This document shows, piece after piece, positions 50,822 through 59,187 of a DNA stretch of 64,000 nt. Numbering within the stretch: the stretch's first letter is position 1; every line of letters begins with the position of its first letter. Both the position numbers and the translations under genes were made by a program. The DNA is taken from assembly GCA_004321905.1 (NCBI GenBank), contig SCQF01000041.1:1-64000 (forward strand), written 5' to 3'. Source of the stretch: Verrucomicrobiota bacterium (GTDB lineage: Bacteria; Verrucomicrobiota; Kiritimatiellia; CAIQIC01). The notes under the pieces are model-generated. The model was not told the origin of the DNA. It saw only the letters and a program-made list of their open reading frames with translations, and made no database searches.

Positions 50822-51583
50822 ATGAAAGCAGTGGCATTGAAGGCGCAGCCGCGGAATTTACAGGGTAAACAGAACGCCGGTCGGCTGCGGCGGGGCGGGG
50901 CGGTTCCCGGCATTGTTTATGGTGCGGATCAGGCGGCACAGTTGGTGCAGCTCAATGAACATGACTTGTTGTTGTTCCTCAAGGGGCACACGAGCGAGCA
51001 TTTTCTGGTGGATCTGACGGTCGAAGGGAGCAAGCCGTGCAAGGCGCTGATTAAAGAAATTCAACGGCATCCGGTGTCGGGGCGCATTGAGCACGTGGAC
51101 TTCAACTCAATCTCTATGACCCGCAAGTTGCGCGTCGAGGTGCCGGTGAAGCTGATCGGCGAGCCGGTGGGCGTCGCGCAGCAGGGCGGCGTGCTGGATC
51201 ACATCATGCGTGCGATTTTGGTGGAGTGCTTGCCGGCGGATATTCCAGAGCAGTTGACGTTGGACGTTAGCGCGCTGAATATTGGCCAGCGGTTGTCGGT
51301 GGCCGATGTACCGGTGGACAAGAACAAGCTTACTGTTTTGAGCGCGGCCGATCAGCCGGTGGCCGCCGTGGCGGCGCCGCGGGCCGAGGAAGAGGTTGCC
51401 CCGACGGCGGCCGAAGCGGCGGCGGCAGCGGAACCGGAAGTCCTTACGGCGAAGAAGCCGGAAGAAGGTGAAGCCGGTGCCGCGGGTGAAGGCAAGGAAG
51501 AGGGCAAAAAGGAAGCCGGCAAGAAAGAGGCCGGCAAGCCTGCGGCTGCCGAGAAGGGCAAGGAAGAAGCCAAGAAGAAGTGA
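50822..51583 (+). CDS. rplY: 50S ribosomal protein L25/general stress protein Ctc
   Basis: 253 aa. L25 N-terminal 5S-rRNA-binding domain (GRLRRGGAVPGIVYGADQAA, HPVSGRIEHVDFNSI) plus the TL5/CTC beta domain (VPVKLIGEPVGVAQQGGVLD, LPADIPEQLTLDVSALNIGQ). The last ~60 residues are a low-complexity Ala/Glu/Lys tail. Followed by pth, the usual rplY-pth pairing. Confidence 0.95.
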   Translation: MKAVALKAQPRNLQGKQNAGRLRRGGAVPGIVYGADQAAQLVQLNEHDLLLFLKGHTSEHFLVDLTVEGSKPCKALIKEIQRHPVSGRIEHVDFNSISMTRKLRVEVPVKLIGEPVGVAQQGGVLDHIMRAILVECLPADIPEQLTLDVSALNIGQRLSVADVPVDKNKLTVLSAADQPVAAVAAPRAEEEVAPTAAEAAAAAEPEVLTAKKPEEGEAGAAGEGKEEGKKEAGKKEAGKPAAAEKGKEEAKKK

Positions 51584-51609
51584 GCGCGGCAAGCGCCTGA
51601 GGTGGCGAT

Positions 51610-52191
51610 GTGAAATTGATCGTCGGCTTGGGCAATCCGGGCAAGCAGTACGAGCGCACCCGACACAATGTGGGGTTCGAGGTGCTCGACGAGTTGGCCC
51701 GGCGGGCTACGGTGGATTTTCGCAAGCCGTGGCTGGCCAAGGCACAGACGGCGACCGCGCAGATTGGTGGTCGCGAAGTGTTGCTTGCCAAGCCGGTAAC
51801 CTTCATGAATTTAAGCGGTGAAGCGGTGGCCGCGTTGGTGCACAAGCGCGGTTGGCAACCGGCCGATGTGTTGGTGGTGTCCGATGATGTGGAATTGCCG
51901 ATTGGTCGGCTGCGGATCCGGGCGCGCGGTGGCGCCGGTGGTCACAACGGGTTGAAATCCGTGATCGAGCGTTTGGGTTCGGATGATTTTGCGCGGTTGC
52001 GTGTGGGCATCGGGCGCGCGGTGGGCGAGCGGGAAATGACCGGACATGTGTTGGGCCGCTTCAGCGCGGAAGAGCGCCGTGCGTTGGAGCCGGTGATCGT
52101 GACGGCGGTGGATGCCGTGGAGGGCATCCTCGCCAACGGTGTGGAAGCGGCGATGAATCAGTTTAATGGGACAACGATAGAGAGGAAGTGA
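51610..52191 (+). CDS. pth: Peptidyl-tRNA hydrolase
   Basis: 193 aa from GTG 51610. Releases tRNA from drop-off peptidyl-tRNA. VGLGNPGKQYERTRHNVGFE includes catalytic His20-type residue and Asn; KPVTFMNLSGEAV, SDDVELPIGRLRIRARGGAG then GHNGLKSV and FARLRVGIGR are all family motifs. Confidence 0.97.
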   Translation: MKLIVGLGNPGKQYERTRHNVGFEVLDELARRATVDFRKPWLAKAQTATAQIGGREVLLAKPVTFMNLSGEAVAALVHKRGWQPADVLVVSDDVELPIGRLRIRARGGAGGHNGLKSVIERLGSDDFARLRVGIGRAVGEREMTGHVLGRFSAEERRALEPVIVTAVDAVEGILANGVEAAMNQFNGTTIERK

Positions 52192-52195
52192 CGGT

Positions 52196-52519
52196 ATGAA
52201 CAAGTATGAGGCGATGTTTATCTTTGCTGACGATCTGAAGGATGAGGCGCTGGAAGAAGCGCTGAACAAGGTGCGGGCAGAGATCAAAAAAGTCGGCGGC
52301 GAGGTGGCCAGCACCACGCGCATGGGCCGTCGGGCGTTTGCGCGGCCGCTGCACAAAAAGGAAAGCGGACAATACGTTCTGATCGTCTTCAGCTGCGGTG
52401 GCGAGCACATCACGCCCCTCTTGGCCAAGTATCATTTGAACGAAGAAGTTTTCCGTGTGACAATCATGCGGGCCGGCGCCACGCCGCCGCCAGCCGAGAA
52501 GCCGGTGGAGACGAAGTAA
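52196..52519 (+). CDS. rpsF: 30S ribosomal protein S6
   Basis: 107 aa, four bases after pth stop. NKYEAMFIFADDL, the central GEVASTTRMGRRAFARPLHK and GQYVLIVFSC are the S6 signature strands. First of the conserved rpsF-ssb-rpsR-rplI set. Confidence 0.96.
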   Translation: MNKYEAMFIFADDLKDEALEEALNKVRAEIKKVGGEVASTTRMGRRAFARPLHKKESGQYVLIVFSCGGEHITPLLAKYHLNEEVFRVTIMRAGATPPPAEKPVETK

Positions 52520-52521
52520 CG

Positions 52522-52989
52522 ATGGCTTCGCTCAACCGTGTGTTTCTGGCCGGCAATCTGACCCGCGATCCGGAAGTGCGCTATACGCCCTCCGGCGCGG
52601 CGGTGGCGGATTTGCGTCTGGCCAGCACGCGGGTCTATACCACCGATGGGCAGCGCAAGGAAGAGACCTGTTTTATTGATGTGGTGGTGTGGGGCAAGCC
52701 TGCGGAGGCGTGCCGCGAATATCTTGCCAAAGGCTCGCCGGTGCTGGTCGAAGGAATTTTGCAATTCGATCAGTGGCAAACGGAAAGCGGCGAGAAACGT
52801 TCGCGGCATCGGATTCGTGCCGACCGGGTGCAGTTTTTGGGTCGTGCGCGTGCGACGGGCGAGATGGGTGACGCGCCCGCGGATGGGCCGCCGGTCGAGC
52901 GGGTGGTGCCGCGCGCCGCCAGTGTGGCGCCCGGCCCGAAAGCCGGTGCGCCGGGGGAAACCGGCGACGTGGATGATTTACCATTTTAA
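52522..52989 (+). CDS. ssb: Single-stranded DNA-binding protein
   Basis: 155 aa, two bases after rpsF. OB fold (SLNRVFLAGNLTRDPEVRYT, FIDVVVWGKPAEACREYLAK), a Pro/Gly-rich linker and the acidic tip DVDDLPF that recruits partner proteins. Located between rpsF and rpsR as in most bacteria. Confidence 0.96.
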   Translation: MASLNRVFLAGNLTRDPEVRYTPSGAAVADLRLASTRVYTTDGQRKEETCFIDVVVWGKPAEACREYLAKGSPVLVEGILQFDQWQTESGEKRSRHRIRADRVQFLGRARATGEMGDAPADGPPVERVVPRAASVAPGPKAGAPGETGDVDDLPF

Positions 52990-53022
52990 CGCTGACAACC
53001 AAACGAAGTAGAGAGGTTCATC

Positions 53023-53262
53023 ATGAGAGAGTTCGAAGGAGAAGGTCGCGGCTTCGGCGGGTCGGAGCGCGGTGGTCGGCGGCGGGCCAAGAGCCTGCCG
53101 GCGGATCAGTTCATTGACTATAAAGATGCCGAGTTTCTCAAGAAATTCGTCACAGAGCAGGGCCGGATGTTGCCGCAGCGCCTGACCGGCGCCTCGGCCA
53201 TGCAACAACGCGAAATCAAGCGCGCGGTGCGCCGCGCCCGGGTCTTGGGCCTGCTGCCCTGA
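53023..53262 (+). CDS. rpsR: 30S ribosomal protein S18
   Basis: 79 aa. A short Gly/Arg-rich N-terminus precedes the S18 core (DYKDAEFLKKFVTEQGRMLP then QRLTGASAMQQREIKRAVRR). The start ATG is preceded by AGAGAGG. Confidence 0.96.
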   Translation: MREFEGEGRGFGGSERGGRRRAKSLPADQFIDYKDAEFLKKFVTEQGRMLPQRLTGASAMQQREIKRAVRRARVLGLLP

Positions 53263-53282
53263 TAATCAAAAAAAGGTGACAT

Positions 53283-53732
53283 ATGGCGAAAGAAGTTTTG
53301 TTGATGACCGACGTCCCCGGACTCGGGCAGGAAGGCGATGTGGTGCGCGTGGCCGATGGCTACCTGCGTAATTTCCTGATGCCCAAAAAGCTGGCGGCTC
53401 CCCTGACGGATGCCACGAAGCGGCAGGTGGAAAAGAAGCGCCAAACCCGTGACCAGAAGCTTGCCGCCGAGCGGTCGCAAATGACGGAACTGGCCCAGAA
53501 GATCGAGCAGCTTTCGGTGACCATTGCGGTTAAGACCGGTGAAGAAGGCAAACTCTTCGGCTCCGTAACCGTACAGGATATCCTTGCCGCGGTGGAGCAA
53601 CAGGGCCTCAAGCTGGACCGGCATCAGGTCCAACTCGATGAGCCGCTGCGTAAGCTCGGCAAGTTCGATCTGCCGGTCAAGGTGCACCCCGAAGTTCAAG
53701 CGACGCTGAAGGTCTGGATCGTCGAGGAGTAG
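53283..53732 (+). CDS. rplI: 50S ribosomal protein L9
   Basis: 149 aa. N-terminal domain (EVLLMTDVPGLGQEGDVVRV then ADGYLRNFLMPKKLA), the long connecting helix and a C-terminal domain (LFGSVTVQDILAAVEQQGLK). AAAAAAGGTGAC precedes the ATG. Confidence 0.96.
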   Translation: MAKEVLLMTDVPGLGQEGDVVRVADGYLRNFLMPKKLAAPLTDATKRQVEKKRQTRDQKLAAERSQMTELAQKIEQLSVTIAVKTGEEGKLFGSVTVQDILAAVEQQGLKLDRHQVQLDEPLRKLGKFDLPVKVHPEVQATLKVWIVEE

Positions 53733-53738
53733 GCCGCG

Positions 53739-55124
53739 ATGGCTGCCAACGGCACGCCGGGTCGCACGGATCGGCTCCCGCCTTACAGCGAGGAAGCCGA
53801 GCGCGGTGTGCTAGGCTCGTTGCTCTTGGATGCCGTCCGGGTCTTGGATCTGTGCCGTACCGGCCAGGTCTTGACCGAATCCTTCTATGTGCCCAGCCAC
53901 CAAGTGGTGTTTCAAACCTTGGCCGAGATGGTGGATCATGGCCGTCCCGTGGATATGCTCACGGTTGGCGACTTTCTGAACCGCCAAGGGCAGCTCGAAA
54001 AAATCGGCGGCGCGGCGTTCTTGGAGCGCATCGTGGACGCCACCCCCACGGCGGCGCATGCGGAATATTACATCCGCCTCGTGCGCGAAAAGCACCTGCT
54101 GCGCATGATGATCAGCGAGGCCCAGAAGGCCATCGAGACCTGCTACGCCGCCGAGTTGGAACCCGACCGCATCCTCAACAACACTGAGCAGGCCTTCTAC
54201 GACATCGCCAACGCGCAGCATCGGGAACTGGCCAAGTGGGAAGACTTGGTCAAAGACGGGATGCAAAAACTGGACCAACTCATCAACGGCGAAGGTGAGA
54301 TGGGCCTTGGTTCCGGGTTTACCGATTTGGACAAACTCACGCACGGCCTCCAAAAAAGCGAATTGATCATTCTCGCCGCGCGGCCCTCGATGGGTAAAAC
54401 CTCGCTGGCGTTGAACATCGCCGAGAACGTCGCCTTGCATCACGAGGGCAACCGTCCGGTGGCGGTGTTCAGCTTGGAAATGTCGTCGGAGCAACTGGTG
54501 CGCCGGATGATCTGCTGTCGCGCCCGTGTTTCCGCGCACAAATTATCGGAAGGGTTCGTTTCCCGCGAGTTGCACGGCAATCTCGTGGGGGCGACGGATG
54601 CGCTCATGAAGGCGCCGATCGTCATTGACGACACCGCCGGCCTCGAAGTCATGGAACTCCGTTCCCGCGCACGCCAGTTGAAGCGCAAGCACAATATCGA
54701 ATTGATCGTGGTGGACTACCTCCAACTGCTACACTACAGCGAGTTCGCCGGCGAAGGCCGCCAGATCGAGGTGGCCAAAATTTCCAGCGAACTCAAAACC
54801 ATGGCGAAGGAACTTCAGTTGCCGGTGCTGGTGCTGAGCCAACTCAGCCGCGCGCCGGAAATTCGCGGTAAAGCTTCGGTGCCGAAGCTTTCCGACCTGC
54901 GCGACTCCGGCGCCATCGAACAGGACGCCGACGTCGTGCTGCTGCTGCGGCGCCCGTGCAAATATCCCGATGATGAGCGTAGCGCCGATAAGACCTTGGC
55001 CGTGCTGGACGTGGCCAAAAACCGTAACGGCCCGACCGGCGATTTTGACTTGAATTTCTTCGATGAATTTACGCGATTTGAAAGCCGCGACCAGCGGCAT
55101 CGCGACGAAGGCGGTATGACGTGA
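53739..55124 (+). CDS. dnaB: Replicative DNA helicase DnaB
   Basis: 461 aa. N-terminal domain (PPYSEEAERGVLGSLLLDAV), linker helix, then the RecA-like motor with Walker A ARPSMGKTSLALN, Walker B LIVVDYLQLLHY, and QLSRAPEIRGKASVPKLSDL then RDSGAIEQDADVV. The stop overlaps the bamA GTG by 4 bp. Confidence 0.97.
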   Translation: MAANGTPGRTDRLPPYSEEAERGVLGSLLLDAVRVLDLCRTGQVLTESFYVPSHQVVFQTLAEMVDHGRPVDMLTVGDFLNRQGQLEKIGGAAFLERIVDATPTAAHAEYYIRLVREKHLLRMMISEAQKAIETCYAAELEPDRILNNTEQAFYDIANAQHRELAKWEDLVKDGMQKLDQLINGEGEMGLGSGFTDLDKLTHGLQKSELIILAARPSMGKTSLALNIAENVALHHEGNRPVAVFSLEMSSEQLVRRMICCRARVSAHKLSEGFVSRELHGNLVGATDALMKAPIVIDDTAGLEVMELRSRARQLKRKHNIELIVVDYLQLLHYSEFAGEGRQIEVAKISSELKTMAKELQLPVLVLSQLSRAPEIRGKASVPKLSDLRDSGAIEQDADVVLLLRRPCKYPDDERSADKTLAVLDVAKNRNGPTGDFDLNFFDEFTRFESRDQRHRDEGGMT

Positions 55125-57469
55125 ACAAAGTTTTCCAAGGGTTGGAAAAACAGCACGGCCGGTTTTCCAAGGCTTGGAAAACCGCGCTCGCGCTGCTGGG
55201 TTTGGTGGTTTTCTTGCTGCCCCTCGGCGCGCGCGCGGCAACGGACATCATCAAGGAAATCCATGTGGAGCGGCGTGGCGGCGGCGCGGCCGAAAGCGCG
55301 TCGGTGCTTGCGTTCGTCAGCGCCAAGGTCGGTGACGAGATCAATCGCAACGTCATCGCGAAGGACGTGAAGAGTCTCCAGAAAAGCGAGCGTTTCAGTT
55401 ACGTTGAGACCAAGGTGGAGCGCGTGGCCAGCGGTTATAGCCTGACGTTTGTCGTTGATCCCAAGCTGCGGATTCGCCGGCTGGAGATCGTCGGCGCCGA
55501 CTATCTGGGCAACAAAAAAGTGCGCGAACTGCTGGAACTGGGCGCGGGCGATATTGCCGATGACGCGACCATCGCCGCCCATGCCCTCAAGGTGCACGAA
55601 AGCTACCACAAAAAATATTTTCCAGAGACCAAGCTGACGTGGACGATCACACCGGTGACCGGAATGGATGTCGCCGATGTGCGCATCGAAGTGCGCGAAG
55701 GGGCGCGCGCCACGGTCAAGGAAATCAATTTTGTCGGCAACGATCATGTTTCCGCGCGTCAGTTGCGCCGCGCGATGAAGCAGCAGCGCGAATGGTGGCT
55801 CTCGTTCATCACCGACGACGGCACCTATAATCCCGATGATGTGGCCACCGACCGCGAGGCGCTGCGGCGCGCCTACCTCGACCGGGGCTATCTTGATGTT
55901 GAGGTCAGCGAATTGACGGTGCGTCCGGCGGGCAAGAAGGGCTTGTCGGTGGATGCGCAGATCACGGAAGGCGCGCCTTATCATGTCAGCGGAGTGAGCT
56001 GCACCGGTGTCACCAAATTTGCAGAGCAGGATGTGCTGGCCGCCCTGCGGTTGCAAGTTGGCGAGCTGGCCGCGATGACGAACTTGGAGCGGAATGCACA
56101 GATCATCCGCGATTATTATGGTGCTCGTGGCTACATTCGTACGGGTGTGGATATCAACATCAATACCGACACCCATCAACACACCGCGGCCATCGTGTAC
56201 GGTGTGCGCGAAGGCCTGTTGTCGTCTATCCGCAACATTCGGATTCGTGGCAACACGCGCACCAAGGATAAGGTGATCCGGCGCGAGTTGACCGTTTCGC
56301 CCGGCGAGTTGTTCAACGAAGTCCGGGTGCGCAACAGTCAGAAACGTCTGCAAAACATGGGCTATTTCAAGTTTGTGGATGTCACCCCGCTGAGTACGAG
56401 CAAGACGAATGAATATGATTTGGCGGTGGATGTGGAAGAAGACCGGACGGGCCAGTTCATGGTCGGCGCGGGGTTTTCCAGCATTGATAGCTTGGTCGGT
56501 TTCATGGAGTTGTCGCAGGGCAATTTTGATCTGTTCAACTGGCCGTACTTCACCGGCGGCGGTCAAAAATTAAAGTTGCGCTTGCAGGGCGGCAGCACGC
56601 GGCGTGATGTGGACCTCTCGTTTGTTGAACCCTATTTTCTCGACCATCGGTTGTTGCTGGGTGTGGATCTGTATCAGCACGATAGTTTCTATTACAGCAC
56701 GGAATATAATCAGAAAGACACGGGTGGGCGCCTGACCCTCGGACAACCCCTGGGCGGATTTGATCGCCTGAACTACATCTACGGATTGGACTCATTCAAT
56801 ATCTATGATGTCAGCACCAATGCCTCAACCTTGATCCAGCAGGAAGCCGGCGCGCGGGTCAAAAGCTCCTTCACCTTGGAGTTGGTGCACGATTCGCGCG
56901 ACAAAGTTTTCGTGCCCACCAGCGGTAATCGCACGTCGTTTTCTGCGCAACTGGCCGGCGGTCCGCTGGGCGGCGATACGGATGAATATGGTTTCCAGGC
57001 CCGCTCCACGCAGTTCTTTCCGCTATGGTTCGATCACGTGTTGAACGTTCGCGGACAGATGGCCGTGGTGGATTCCTATGGTAGCAGCGACCGCGTGCCG
57101 CTCTTTGATCGTCTTTTCCTGGGTGGCCCGCAGACGTTGCGCGGCTTCAAGTATCGTGAAGTCGGCCCGACGGATGGTGCGCCCAACTACGAGCCGATCG
57201 GTGGTCAATCCATGGCGTTCGCCTCGGCGGAGTACACCCTCCCCATTGTCGAAAAAGTACGCCTCGCAGGTTTCTATGATGTTGGTATGTCGTGGCAGGA
57301 CGCCTATTATTTCAATTTCAGCCACCTAAATTCCGACGTGGGCTTGGGCATCCGACTTGACTTCCCGGGGTTCCCGATACAACTTGATTACGCTTGGCCA
57401 ATTCATGCGGATGATTTCAACAACCATCCGTCGGGACGGTTCAGCTTTTCAATCGGATATGTTTATTGA
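55121..57469 (+). CDS. bamA: Outer-membrane protein assembly factor BamA
   Basis: 782 aa from GTG 55121 (overlapping the dnaB stop). A signal peptide ending GARA, five POTRA-type repeats over residues ~45-420 (e.g. IHVERRGGGAAES, RRLEIVGADYLGNKKVRELL, VKEINFVGNDHVSARQLRRA, NIRIRGNTRTKDKVIRREL), then a 16-strand barrel with the loop-6 motif FDRLFLGGPQTLRGF (RGF). The first ~20 residues, NKVFQGLEKQHGRFSKAWKT, are encoded by a palindrome doublet and supply the positive N-region of the signal. The only start inside is a TTG at 55142, still within the repeat. Confidence 0.94.
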   Translation: MNKVFQGLEKQHGRFSKAWKTALALLGLVVFLLPLGARAATDIIKEIHVERRGGGAAESASVLAFVSAKVGDEINRNVIAKDVKSLQKSERFSYVETKVERVASGYSLTFVVDPKLRIRRLEIVGADYLGNKKVRELLELGAGDIADDATIAAHALKVHESYHKKYFPETKLTWTITPVTGMDVADVRIEVREGARATVKEINFVGNDHVSARQLRRAMKQQREWWLSFITDDGTYNPDDVATDREALRRAYLDRGYLDVEVSELTVRPAGKKGLSVDAQITEGAPYHVSGVSCTGVTKFAEQDVLAALRLQVGELAAMTNLERNAQIIRDYYGARGYIRTGVDININTDTHQHTAAIVYGVREGLLSSIRNIRIRGNTRTKDKVIRRELTVSPGELFNEVRVRNSQKRLQNMGYFKFVDVTPLSTSKTNEYDLAVDVEEDRTGQFMVGAGFSSIDSLVGFMELSQGNFDLFNWPYFTGGGQKLKLRLQGGSTRRDVDLSFVEPYFLDHRLLLGVDLYQHDSFYYSTEYNQKDTGGRLTLGQPLGGFDRLNYIYGLDSFNIYDVSTNASTLIQQEAGARVKSSFTLELVHDSRDKVFVPTSGNRTSFSAQLAGGPLGGDTDEYGFQARSTQFFPLWFDHVLNVRGQMAVVDSYGSSDRVPLFDRLFLGGPQTLRGFKYREVGPTDGAPNYEPIGGQSMAFASAEYTLPIVEKVRLAGFYDVGMSWQDAYYFNFSHLNSDVGLGIRLDFPGFPIQLDYAWPIHADDFNNHPSGRFSFSIGYVY
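55131..55181. repeat. Palindrome doublet 22, coding for the BamA signal-peptide N-region
   Basis: Centres at 55140 and 55172, 32 bp apart, both G. Translated as FQGLEK then FSKAWK. Confidence 0.94.
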
Positions 57470-57486
57470 TGGGGAGGAGAAAAATT

Positions 57487-58128
57487 ATGAAACGGAATAT
57501 GGCGGGATTGTGTGTGGCGATGGCGCTCGGCTGTTGGGGCTTGGCGAATGTGCAGGCGGCGGAAACGCGCGTTGTTTTCGCCAACATGGATCGTATCTTC
57601 GGCGAATTCTATAAAACCAAACTGGCGGATACCCAACTCAAAGAGCAGGGGCTGCAAGTGATGGATGAGCGGAAGAAACTGATGAGCGATTTTGAGAGGC
57701 TCCAGCAGGAATTCAACAAGCTCCGGGATGACGCGCAAAACACCGCCTTAAACGAAGATGTCCGCACCCAACGGCGTAACTCGGCCGAAGAAAAGCTGGT
57801 TGAAGTCCGCGACTTCGAAGCCAAAATCCGGCGGTTTGATGAAACGCGCGGCAAACAGATGAAGGACCAGCAGCAGCGCATGCGGCGGCGTATCGTGGAC
57901 GAAATTCGTGAGACGATTCAGACTTATGCGCGCAATCAGATGTATTCCGCCGTGCTGGATACCTCCGGGTTGACGGCCAATGGCGTCGAAGCGGTGCTTT
58001 ATGTGGAGCCGCGGGTGGATATCACCGATGAACTCATCAACGTGCTGAATCGCAGTCGTCCGGCAGATGCGGCTGTTGACAAGGCGAGCTCCACCAACGC
58101 TACGTCGGGTAAATCGGAGAAGAAATAA
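57487..58128 (+). CDS. OmpH/Skp-family periplasmic chaperone
   Basis: 213 aa from ATG 57487 after GGGGAGGAG. A signal peptide ending VQAAE is followed by the OmpH core (RVVFANMDRIFGEFYKTKLA) and long charged coiled-coil tentacles (~40-140). Carries unfolded outer-membrane proteins to BamA; the bamA-skp-lpxD order is the standard envelope cluster. A Ser/Thr/Lys-rich tail is extra. Confidence 0.9.
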   Translation: MKRNMAGLCVAMALGCWGLANVQAAETRVVFANMDRIFGEFYKTKLADTQLKEQGLQVMDERKKLMSDFERLQQEFNKLRDDAQNTALNEDVRTQRRNSAEEKLVEVRDFEAKIRRFDETRGKQMKDQQQRMRRRIVDEIRETIQTYARNQMYSAVLDTSGLTANGVEAVLYVEPRVDITDELINVLNRSRPADAAVDKASSTNATSGKSEKK

Positions 58129-58140
58129 GCGGAGCTTCCT

Positions 58141-59187
58141 GTGAACCTCACTGTTGCTGAAATCGCTTCCAAGTTGGGGCTGCCTTTCGAGGGCGATGGC
58201 ACCGCCGTCGTGCGCGGATTGGCCAGTGTACGCGAGGCGGAAGCGGGCGAAATTTCGTTCATCGCCAATCCACGCTATGCCGCGGATGCCGCTGCAACGC
58301 GGGCCACCGTCCTGCTTGTTTCCAAGGATTGGAACAAGCCCAGTTCCGCCGCCGCGCTCATTCGGGTGGATGATCCCGACAAAGCTTTTGCGCTGGTCGG
58401 CCAGTGGTTTGCGCCGCCGCCGCCGGCGTGGCCGGTGGGCGTGCATCCAACCGCGGTGGTCGCGCCTGATGCCCAAATTGGCCGTGATGTTGTCATCGGC
58501 CCGCAATGCGTGATTGAGCCGGGTGTGGTCATCGGTGACCGTTCTGTACTCGTGGCGCAGTGCTACCTTGGCCACGGTGTCACGATTGGCTGCGACACCA
58601 AACTCTACCCGCAGGTTTCGCTGCGCGAGCGTGTGCAGATAGGCGACCGTTGCATTCTGCATAACGGCACCGTGGTTGGCAGCGATGGCTTTGGCTACAG
58701 CGTGGATGCCAGGGGCGTACGCACCAAGATTCCGCAGCTCGGCATCGTAGTGATCGGCAACGATGTGGAGATTGGCGCGAACGTGACGATTGACCGCGCC
58801 CGCTTCGGCAAGACGCGGATCGGTAATGGCGTGAAGATTGATAATCTCGTGCAGATTGCCCACAACGTTGTCATCGGCGAGCACGCCGTGCTTGTGGCGC
58901 AGGTCGGCGTTGCGGGTAGCGCGGAGATCGGGCATCACGCGATTATCGCCGGCCAGGTCGGAGTCGCCGGGCATATTGTCGTCGGCCCCGGTGCGGTCAT
59001 CGGTGCCCAAGCCGGCGTACACAAAGATGTGCCGGCTCGGGCGATGTTGATCGGTTCGCCGGCCGTGCCGCGCGAGGAATTTGCGCGAATGACGGTGCAC
59101 TGGACGAAGCTTGGCGACATGAAGCAGCGCATCATCGCGCTCGAAAAACGTTTGGAAGCACTGACGCCCAAATCCACCAGCCCATGA
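58141..59187 (+). CDS. lpxD: UDP-3-O-(3-hydroxyacyl)glucosamine N-acyltransferase LpxD
   Basis: 348 aa from GTG 58141. N-terminal uridine-binding domain (ASKLGLPFEGDGTAVVRGLA, EISFIANPRYAADAAATRAT), a left-handed beta-helix of hexapeptide repeats (VVIGPQCVIEPGVVIGDRSV), the catalytic-His segment LVQIAHNVVIGEHAVLVAQV and a C-terminal helix. Third step of lipid A synthesis. Confidence 0.95.
   Translation: MNLTVAEIASKLGLPFEGDGTAVVRGLASVREAEAGEISFIANPRYAADAAATRATVLLVSKDWNKPSSAAALIRVDDPDKAFALVGQWFAPPPPAWPVGVHPTAVVAPDAQIGRDVVIGPQCVIEPGVVIGDRSVLVAQCYLGHGVTIGCDTKLYPQVSLRERVQIGDRCILHNGTVVGSDGFGYSVDARGVRTKIPQLGIVVIGNDVEIGANVTIDRARFGKTRIGNGVKIDNLVQIAHNVVIGEHAVLVAQVGVAGSAEIGHHAIIAGQVGVAGHIVVGPGAVIGAQAGVHKDVPARAMLIGSPAVPREEFARMTVHWTKLGDMKQRIIALEKRLEALTPKSTSP

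Noticed and set aside
54815-56566. 583-codon minus-strand frame opposite dnaB/bamA
   Set aside because: Antisense shadow of strongly supported dnaB and bamA; no ribosome-binding site or recognisable domain.
58318-58336. Palindrome-like GTTTCCAAGGATTGGAAC in lpxD
   Set aside because: No partner at 32 bp and the peptide VSKDWNK is compatible with ordinary LpxD sequence; may be coincidence, so not counted as a family member.
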